Below are positions 54,767 to 61,373 of a DNA stretch of 64,000 nt, piece by piece. Below the pieces are notes generated by a model. That model did not search any database, had not been told where the DNA came from, and worked only from the letters and a program-made list of their open reading frames with translations. The position numbers and the translations under genes are program-made. How positions within the stretch are numbered: position 1 is the stretch's first letter; each line of letters opens with the position of its first letter. Source of the DNA: Bacteroidales bacterium (GTDB taxonomy: Bacteria; Bacteroidota; Bacteroidia; Bacteroidales; Muribaculaceae); NCBI GenBank assembly GCA_014800795.1, contig JAAVFL010000004.1, positions 1 through 64,000 on the forward strand, written 5' to 3'.

Positions 54767-55723
54767 TTACATGTCAAGATCGATCTGTTGGGTCTGCCAG
54801 TCGTCGACGTCGGTTATGAATCCCCCTCCGGTCGAGAGTGGCTTGGGTAGTTTGAGGCCGCTGACAGTGATGTGTACATGATGTGGATCGGCGGCGCTGC
54901 GAACCTGACCGGTGACATCGAACGTATAGTACCACTTGCTTCCGTCTGTAAGATACATGTACACGGTAAGCATATGAGCGGGTTCGGTCGAAGCGCTCTC
55001 GCCGAAGGTAAGAAACTCGGCATGTAGGGTGCGGGCCTCATCGTCGGCATGGAGTGTGAATGGCATCGTCACATGTTCGTCGGCGGGTCTGTTCTGTCCG
55101 TGGAGATACCCTTCGGACATTCCCGAGATAGTTCCGTCGATCTCCGTTCCGTGGAGGTATGTCAGGTTTTCGACGTCGAGGATATCGACCGTGTAATGGC
55201 ATACGACCTCTTCGGGATACAGGGTGATGGTTTTCTCCGTAGCGGTGACCGGTAGTTCGATATTGTCCTGCCGGTTGCTCCATAGCATTCCCGGGGTGGC
55301 GGCCATACGCTCGCTTTCGGTGCCTGAGGCGCGGGGAATCGACCGGGTTCCGATGCTGTAGGCTGTCAGCTCTTCGGCATCTGCGGTCATGATCTCGAAT
55401 CCGTCCACATCATCGGGATTACAAAGGCATGCCCAGTCGGTATCGTCGCTGTTCATGCAGAGCCCGGAATATGTGCCGAACGGCAGGGTTATCGGGCCGC
55501 CATCCTTCCCGCTGAAAATATATCGCAGCGGATCGCTTCCGGTAGCTGCATCGAACATGTAGAGAACCATCGAGGCCGGATCGGCATCGGGAGCGTTGCT
55601 CCAGTCGAACACTACGTTCACCTTTACGGCGTGATTATGGTCGTAGCACAGATCCTTATGTTCGCAGGAAGTGAGCATTCCCGCCGCACCTGCCATGTAT
55701 GTCAGCAGTAAGAGCTTATTCAT
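54767..55723 (-). CDS. DUF5119-like fimbria-associated lipoprotein
   Basis: A 318-residue lipoprotein from ATG 55723. The signal peptide ends in a lipobox (MLTSC); the mature part starts EHKDLCYDHNH followed by VKVNVVFDWSNAPDADPASM, the DUF5119 opening. The family accompanies fimbrillin genes in Bacteroidales and is thought to be an assembly or anchor component. The start overlaps the upstream stop (ATGA) and is preceded by GGAGG at 7 bases, one of the few good Shine-Dalgarno sites in the window. The in-frame extension to 55807 is rejected. Confidence 0.85.
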   Translation of the reverse strand: MNKLLLLTYMAGAAGMLTSCEHKDLCYDHNHAVKVNVVFDWSNAPDADPASMVLYMFDAATGSDPLRYIFSGKDGGPITLPFGTYSGLCMNSDDTDWACLCNPDDVDGFEIMTADAEELTAYSIGTRSIPRASGTESERMAATPGMLWSNRQDNIELPVTATEKTITLYPEEVVCHYTVDILDVENLTYLHGTEIDGTISGMSEGYLHGQNRPADEHVTMPFTLHADDEARTLHAEFLTFGESASTEPAHMLTVYMYLTDGSKWYYTFDVTGQVRSAADPHHVHITVSGLKLPKPLSTGGGFITDVDDWQTQQIDLDM

Positions 55724-57000
55724 CTCGCGCCTCCTTTCTTTCCGTTGAAGTTTCCGCATCCGATAAGCCACACCAGTGATATTTCTGCTTTGGTAGGGCC
55801 GAACCATTTCAGGCGGTGGGTCGACTGCCAGACGTAGTGGTTGTCGCGTGGAACATATTTCTGATATTGCCCTCCGAGGTAGCCCACACCGATGGAAAAG
55901 TCGATGTTGATGCGCCGGCTTACTGGCAGGGAATAACCGTATTCCACACCGGCGAGCTGCTGGCAGCGATCCCAGAGGGTGCCACCGGGGATTCCTCCCA
56001 TATATCCTTTGCCTCCGAATTCGAAGTCGTAGGTGACCACACCGGCATAAATACCGATGTGATGTCCCGTAAGGGGTTTCTCATGTGCCTTTCCGCCGAA
56101 CCACCAACGCAGAGCGAGATCACCTCCGTAGGCGCGCCAGTAACGGTGGCTACGGTCGTTGTCCCACCAACCGTACATCCAGTTTGCCACTACCGACAGA
56201 TTCTTGCCTACATAGAATTCTGCTCCGATATCGGGTAGTGCCAGCGCGTCGAAAAGCAGGTTGGTGCGCAGATTCATGTAGAAAGGTCTGCAATGTCTTA
56301 CCGGCGAAAGGTCACGGTAGAGAACCGACCCGGCTGTGACATCAGTCACCGGAGCAGAGGGGAGACCGCTGTCGAGTGTGACGCGGTGTGTTATAAAGTC
56401 GGGAGACGAATATTCGATATACAGTCGCGATTCGCGCAAACGGGGAAATTTCGTCCGATAAAGATAGGCATATGGTTTGCCACCATCGAGATCTTTGAGT
56501 TTCTGAAGGTTGGCTGAGTTGTCAGGATTGCCCGAATTGATGGAGGAGGTGATTTGCCTGAGGAGTTCGAGAACCAGGTCGCGTGACGGGACGGCATCAT
56601 CGTCAAGCACCATCGCGTATAGTCCATTCCAGTCGCGGCCTACGTAATCGAATGTAGTCAGGGCATCTGCCTCTGGTGCAAAATCGGTGAAGTAACCGAA
56701 TATGCTGGAGGCGCGCTGATGCGACAGGCGTCGGTTGATGCCGACCGAACCTTCCGGAGATGCGGCTCCGACAACCCTTATCCGCGAGATGCTGTAGGAG
56801 GGGGAAGAACCAAGGAAATCGCGCAGATGTCCGGAAAGCGAGTCGAGTTGCGCGCGATTATCCATAAAATCCGGTTCAAGCGCCGAAACCGACTGTCTGA
56901 AGCGAATTTCTATGGAGTCGCCCCGCTCGGCGGCATACGCCGGAAGGCTGTAAGCCGACAACGCGACAAGCATAATTGCGGATATAAAATTGGTCTTCAT
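55720..57000 (-). CDS. DUF3575-type outer-membrane protein of the fimbria operon
   Basis: A 426-residue protein from ATG 57000 (signal peptide MKTNFISAIMLVALSAYSLPAYA). Residues 30-190 resemble an OmpA-like periplasmic domain (IRFRQSVSALEPDFMDN...LDSL; RIRVVGAASPEGSVGINRRLSHQRA). The C-terminal half (from PFYMNLRTNLLFDALALPDIGAEFYV) is the DUF3575 beta-barrel, ending with SLVWLIGCGN. Such proteins begin fimbria operons in Bacteroidales and may anchor the fibre or help export it. First gene of the run; no clear promoter was found upstream. Confidence 0.85.
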   Translation of the reverse strand: MKTNFISAIMLVALSAYSLPAYAAERGDSIEIRFRQSVSALEPDFMDNRAQLDSLSGHLRDFLGSSPSYSISRIRVVGAASPEGSVGINRRLSHQRASSIFGYFTDFAPEADALTTFDYVGRDWNGLYAMVLDDDAVPSRDLVLELLRQITSSINSGNPDNSANLQKLKDLDGGKPYAYLYRTKFPRLRESRLYIEYSSPDFITHRVTLDSGLPSAPVTDVTAGSVLYRDLSPVRHCRPFYMNLRTNLLFDALALPDIGAEFYVGKNLSVVANWMYGWWDNDRSHRYWRAYGGDLALRWWFGGKAHEKPLTGHHIGIYAGVVTYDFEFGGKGYMGGIPGGTLWDRCQQLAGVEYGYSLPVSRRINIDFSIGVGYLGGQYQKYVPRDNHYVWQSTHRLKWFGPTKAEISLVWLIGCGNFNGKKGGAR

Positions 57001-57113
57001 AAATCCCTCGTTGCGGCGGGGCACCGTATGCTCCGTCATGTTGTTTCTCTTATAGGAACGTTGCTGAATTGGCATAGGTTCGGTCGGAAACGTTAAATCA
57101 GAAATGTTAAATC

Positions 57114-57241
57114 AGGCGGGTTTTGCTCGAAGATGATGGTGTGTAGAGGGTTACCCATTGCCGCCTACGCCTTTGAACAGGTAGAAATAGACTGAAGATG
57201 AGTGTGGAGGTCGGCGAAAGGATGGAGCAGCTGATATAACG
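57114..57241. repeat. Dispersed element, copy E (interior only)
   Basis: GGTTTTGCTCGAAGATGATGG and GTCGGCGAAAGGATGGAGC align with the interior of copy C (53490-53570), but both termini are missing. It lies upstream of the fimbria operon. The rest of the 57001-57463 gap holds a -7 box and no gene. Confidence 0.6.
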
Positions 57242-57325
57242 CCTATGAATGTGCATTATGCGCACATGATTTTCAAAATAAGAATAATTATGATGCCATA
57301 TCCGCTCCATATGGCAGATATTGCG

Positions 57326-57333
57326 TAACTTTG
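57326..57333 (+). promoter_or_regulatory. -7 element of the 57464-60751 gene
   Basis: TAACTTTG, about 130 bases before the ATG. No good -33 box. Confidence 0.5.
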
Positions 57334-57463
57334 CATACATATAACCTATTTCAAAACACTCAACCACGAACCCGGTAAACCATTCGGTTGGCCATTTGGC
57401 GGGGTTCGCTTGTAAAAAGTTCAAAATCAGGATATAAGTAAAGTGATGAAAATCCATATTGAC

Positions 57464-60400
57464 ATGAAAATACAACTACTTACCACAATTATTGCAGGGG
57501 CGGTATCTATGTCCGCTCAGGCCTCTGATCAGGGACCGGGAATGCGGCCGCCCGGCGAGCGGCATACCCGTAGCCCGTTTGCAATCGAGCGCATGGGTAC
57601 TGTCAGGCGTCTGTCTGCTCCTCCTGCCATACCTTTCGCGAAAGCGGGAAGTTCTCTTCAGACGATTCCGGCGAGAGGTGCCATAGTGTATTCAGATGCA
57701 TGGAGTTATGATAATACACCGGTAGGTTTTTACGAAATTCCCACATCAGGTACCAATGCCGACTTCACGTTGCTGTCGGAGAATTCGTATGTGGCGGGCA
57801 ACGCCGGAACGCTGTTTTTCGACGGATCATATATGGTGGCCGATGCCGAGACGGAATACAATCAGCGCTCGGTGAGCTATTATGTGCTCGACTCCGATAC
57901 ATATGAGCTGACCGGAATGGGGGTGCTCGCCTCAACATTCATGGCATACTCCATGGTTCAGGATCCGGAAACCGGCGACTGCTACGGAAGTTTTTATAAT
58001 ACGAATACCGAAAAGTTCTATTTCGGTTCCATAAGCAAGACGAATTTCTCAACCAAGGTTATCAGGGATCATGAAGCCGATCTGCGCTTCAATGCAATGG
58101 GTGCCACCACCGACGGCGACCTTTATGGTATCACGTTTGCGGGCGATCTCTATGCGATCGACAAAGCGTCTGGTGACATGACTCTGGTGGCGTCGACGGG
58201 TATCGTATCCGAGTGGCAGTCGTCGGGTGCGATCAGTCCCCGCAACGGAAAGTTCTACTATGCCACATGCTGCGAGAAGGGGAGCGCCATGTATGAAATA
58301 GATCCCGCAACCGGAGCGGCGGCAAAAGTCTACGATATGCCCTACAACGAGGAGATCGTCGGCTTGCATTTTCCCCCGTTTTCGTCTGATCTCTCACCCG
58401 ATTATCCACAGAACGTAAGTGTCAATTTCGAGGGTGGATCGCTTTCGGGGGAGGTGAGCTTTACGATGCCCTCGACCTATGTCAACGGTGAGGCAGCTTC
58501 GGGTATGGCTTCATATAGCGTGACGGTTGATTCGCGCCCGGTGGCCTCGGGTACCGCTTCATATGGCTCGGCGGTAACGGTTCAGGTAGAGGTGGAGAGT
58601 GCCGGCATGCACACCTTCAATGTCATGGTGAGCAATGAGGCGGGTGACAGTCCGCGCACAACCGATAATCTCTATATCGGCAATGACACACCTCTGGGGG
58701 TTACGGATGTCCTCCTTGTTTATGCCGGCGGTAAGGCAACCGTGACATGGCAGGGGGCGGCTTCTGCCAACGGCGGCTACCTTGACGGACTGGCGTATAC
58801 GGTGACACGCGCCGACGGCACTACGGCAGCCGATGGAATTACCGCTACCGAATTCTCGGAAACGTGTGAGGTTCCCGCCGAGGGGCTTAAAGTATTGGGA
58901 TACTCGGTTGCGGCAACCGCATCAGGTGTAACTACCGATCCCGTGACCTCCAACCGTATCACGATCGGTTCGGTGACCCCGCCTTATTCGAACTCGATGT
59001 CTACAGAGGAGAGAGCTTCACACTTCACGATACTGAATGCCAACGACGACAAGCAGACCTGGGAATGGGATAAGCGCGGATTTTTCGGTTATTACTACAA
59101 CAACAGCAAGAAGGTAGGGGCCGATGATTATCTGGTGCTTCCCGCTATGATACTTGAGAAAGGGAAGGTGTACACTGTATCGTTCGACGCCTATGGCTAC
59201 GAGACTTCACGCTATACCGAGAAAGTGGCGCTGTATGTAGGCGGTTCATGTGATGTAGATGCCTTCACCACCTGTCTTGTAAGCCCGACTGAAATCGTAG
59301 GCGGTGAGTCGAAACTGATCACGGCCAATTTCCTGGCTCCGGCCGACGGAACGTATTATTTCGCTATCCATGCCTGCTCGGATGTGGATCAGTTTGTGCT
59401 TTATGTAGACAATGTAAGCGTTTCGGCACCTATTTCCACGGCGGCTCCCGCCATGGCAACCGATATTACCGCCACGGCCGACAGCCACGGTGCCCTTTCT
59501 GCCACAATCAGCTTCACCGCCCCGGGTGTGGATCTCGACGGTAATCCGCTGGTCGATCTCACGGCTGTGGAAGTGCGCAGCGGCAGCCGCGTGGTAGCCT
59601 CTCTGTCGGGAGCGCCCGGCGAGCGCATGTCGTGTGTCGACACTGAGGCCGTGAAAGGTGACAATGCATATACGATCGTTCCGGTCAACAGTTCCGGCGA
59701 AGGTGAATATGCCTACGTTTCGGTATTCGTCGGTTTTGCCGCTCCCGCCCATCCCGAGACTTTCACAGTGGAGGCCGGCGATAACAACGGCGCGGTAGTG
59801 ATGCGCTGGTCACCCGTTACGACCGATGTAAACGGGTTGCAGTTCGGTCCGGATGATGTCACCTACACTGTGGTACGTTACGAATATCGCGATCAGGTGG
59901 TTATTGCCGAAGGTGTCACTGCCTGTGAATATGCCTGTCAGGTGATGGATCCGCAATATGAGCAGGAGCTGATTCAGTTTGCCGTGTTCCCCGTCAATGC
60001 CGACGGTGTGGACGGCGTGGGGCTTGCCTCAGATATGATCCCGGTAGGCGCACCCGACACTCTGCCGTTCGATGAGTCGTTTGCCGAGGGCTATCTGTCG
60101 CATACTTTCGGCATGTCGTATGACGGCGCCGAATGGTGGCTCTCGACTGAAGCTGATATGGACAACAACGTGCCTGCCCAGGATGGCGACGACGGTTTTG
60201 CCGTTCTCGGCTCCAACGACCTACAGACCTCAGCCCGTCTCTTTACCGGACGCCTTGACCTCAGCGGTGCCGCCGCTCCGCAACTGTCGTTCTACTACTA
60301 TGTACTCGGAGCGATAGATGAGAACACCGTTTCCGTATCCGTAAACGACGGCAGCGGCTGGGTGCAGGTCGGGACACCGTTCCGGATCGGTGAAGGGGAA

Positions 60401-60751
60401 GTTCATACCTGGGTGAAAGCAACTGTCGACCTGGCCGCATATGTCGGCAAGCGCATACAGGTGGCTCTCGAAGGTAGGATCAATACCTACGCATACATCT
60501 TTATCGACAATCTGCGTGTAGCAGATAATGAAAGCGGCTCTGTAGATTCTGTCACAGACTCTGCCGCATGGGTGAAGACCGTTGCCGGTGGAATAGAAGT
60601 GACAGCCGCCGACAGCGATCAGGTAACCGTGACCGACATTGCCGGACGCACTCTGTATAGCGGCGCAGGATCCGCCACGGTCACTCTCCCCGCCGGCATC
60701 TATGTGGTTCGCGCCGGTACCCTCACCGTCAAGGCCCGTGTGGGGCAGTGA
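57464..60751 (+). CDS. Large exported multi-beta-domain protein with type IX-like tail
   Basis: A 1095-residue secreted protein. From ATG 57464 it has a signal peptide (MKIQLLTTIIAGAVSMSAQA). Residues about 60-320 look like a beta-propeller (repeated DG-x-LYGITFAGDLYAID, NGKFYYATCCEKGSAMYEID). Fibronectin-like and jelly-roll modules follow; FFGYYYNNSKKVGADDYLVLPA and DTLPFDESFAEGYLSHTFG begin two choice-of-anchor-type domains. The end (VTVTDIAGRTLYSG ... LPAGIYVVRAG) is a type IX-like tail. No catalytic residues recognised. It stands alone between repeat E and a terminator. An ATG at 57446 is a possible alternative start. Confidence 0.85.
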   Translation: MKIQLLTTIIAGAVSMSAQASDQGPGMRPPGERHTRSPFAIERMGTVRRLSAPPAIPFAKAGSSLQTIPARGAIVYSDAWSYDNTPVGFYEIPTSGTNADFTLLSENSYVAGNAGTLFFDGSYMVADAETEYNQRSVSYYVLDSDTYELTGMGVLASTFMAYSMVQDPETGDCYGSFYNTNTEKFYFGSISKTNFSTKVIRDHEADLRFNAMGATTDGDLYGITFAGDLYAIDKASGDMTLVASTGIVSEWQSSGAISPRNGKFYYATCCEKGSAMYEIDPATGAAAKVYDMPYNEEIVGLHFPPFSSDLSPDYPQNVSVNFEGGSLSGEVSFTMPSTYVNGEAASGMASYSVTVDSRPVASGTASYGSAVTVQVEVESAGMHTFNVMVSNEAGDSPRTTDNLYIGNDTPLGVTDVLLVYAGGKATVTWQGAASANGGYLDGLAYTVTRADGTTAADGITATEFSETCEVPAEGLKVLGYSVAATASGVTTDPVTSNRITIGSVTPPYSNSMSTEERASHFTILNANDDKQTWEWDKRGFFGYYYNNSKKVGADDYLVLPAMILEKGKVYTVSFDAYGYETSRYTEKVALYVGGSCDVDAFTTCLVSPTEIVGGESKLITANFLAPADGTYYFAIHACSDVDQFVLYVDNVSVSAPISTAAPAMATDITATADSHGALSATISFTAPGVDLDGNPLVDLTAVEVRSGSRVVASLSGAPGERMSCVDTEAVKGDNAYTIVPVNSSGEGEYAYVSVFVGFAAPAHPETFTVEAGDNNGAVVMRWSPVTTDVNGLQFGPDDVTYTVVRYEYRDQVVIAEGVTACEYACQVMDPQYEQELIQFAVFPVNADGVDGVGLASDMIPVGAPDTLPFDESFAEGYLSHTFGMSYDGAEWWLSTEADMDNNVPAQDGDDGFAVLGSNDLQTSARLFTGRLDLSGAAAPQLSFYYYVLGAIDENTVSVSVNDGSGWVQVGTPFRIGEGEVHTWVKATVDLAAYVGKRIQVALEGRINTYAYIFIDNLRVADNESGSVDSVTDSAAWVKTVAGGIEVTAADSDQVTVTDIAGRTLYSGAGSATVTLPAGIYVVRAGTLTVKARVGQ

Positions 60752-60819
60752 TCGCCGGCATGACGATGTGGCGTAATCGGCCGGCATCTGCGGTCGATTG
60801 ATTTAATCAAATAGTATTA

Positions 60820-60864
60820 TCCCCACCCTTTGGTGTGAATACACCTCGGGGTGGGGATTCTGTT
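60820..60864 (+). terminator. Terminator after the 57464-60751 gene
   Basis: TCCCCACCC...GGTGT-GAAT-ACACC...GGGTGGGGA double stem (60820-60856), then TTCTGTTTT. It lies 68 bases after the stop. Confidence 0.75.
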
Positions 60865-60897
60865 TTGACGCGGTTTGGACTTTTCGCTTCAGAAATA

Positions 60898-60929
60898 TTT
60901 GGTGGATTAAAGACTTTATTCTATTTTTG
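60898..60929 (+). promoter_or_regulatory. Promoter of the candidate small RNA
   Basis: TTTG (60898-60901), a 20-base spacer and TATTTTTG (60922-60929), a full match to the Bacteroidetes consensus. No ORF begins after it until 61374. Confidence 0.7.
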
Positions 60930-60935
60930 CAACCG

Positions 60936-61056
60936 TACACCGCTATGCGGCCCACGCCAGTCGGGTAAGGTTCATACGGAACCGATCCCGCTTCCGGGGT
61001 ACGCGGGTGGGCATAGTCAGCATGCCAACGTCCGGCATGCCGCAGACATTTTTTTT
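60936..61056 (+). ncRNA. Candidate structured small RNA, about 120 nt
   Basis: Starts just after a full-consensus promoter and ends with a hairpin (GCATGCC/GGCATGC, extended by GTC/GAC) and eight T at 61049-61056. In between, CTATGC (about 60943) pairs with GCATAG (61011-61016), CCAC with GTGG inside it, and an inner arm CGGG-TAA-GGTTC/GAACC-GAT-CCCG. This gives one long branched rod with a separate terminator. It lacks the GGAA loop and AGCAG motif of SRP RNA and any riboswitch core I know. No coding capacity. Confidence 0.55.
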
Positions 61057-61085
61057 ATGATAGCGTTTATCCGCGCTGATTCTTG

Positions 61086-61321
61086 ACCTTCCGGAATTCT
61101 CGCAAAATTTCAACTATAGTCAGGGATTAGGCAACGGTAGATGCCCGTAGGTATGTAGATACGCTTTCGGCGCTGTTTCGCGAGAAACGCAGCCGGATGC
61201 ATTGTTTGCATATACTGGCGTGGGCTTCTGTGTTGCCGTCCGACTATAGTAGGGCAATGCGAGAAGCCCCGGAAGGTAGGATGGCAACCGATACAGATTC
61301 CCGCGCTTTCCTATTTTTTTT
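61086..61321 (+). other. Structured leader-like region before the C10 protease
   Basis: No ORF. Several hairpins: CGGC(G)CTGTTTC/GAAACGCAGCCG near 61163-61195 and GGGCTTCT...TGTTGCC/GGGCAAT...AGAAGCCC near 61221-61270. A run of eight T at 61314-61321 follows a weak TAGGA/TCCTA pairing. It could be an attenuating leader of the protease gene or a second small RNA. I see no good promoter box. Confidence 0.35.
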
Positions 61322-61373
61322 ACCAATCATCAACGCCGACGAGGGGATGACAGAGGCGACAATCGAGTGAGTT

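Noticed and set aside
60936-61056. SRP (4.5S) RNA
   Set aside because: Rod shape and length are suggestive, but the conserved GGAA tetraloop and AGCAG/GTCAGG loop sequences are absent.
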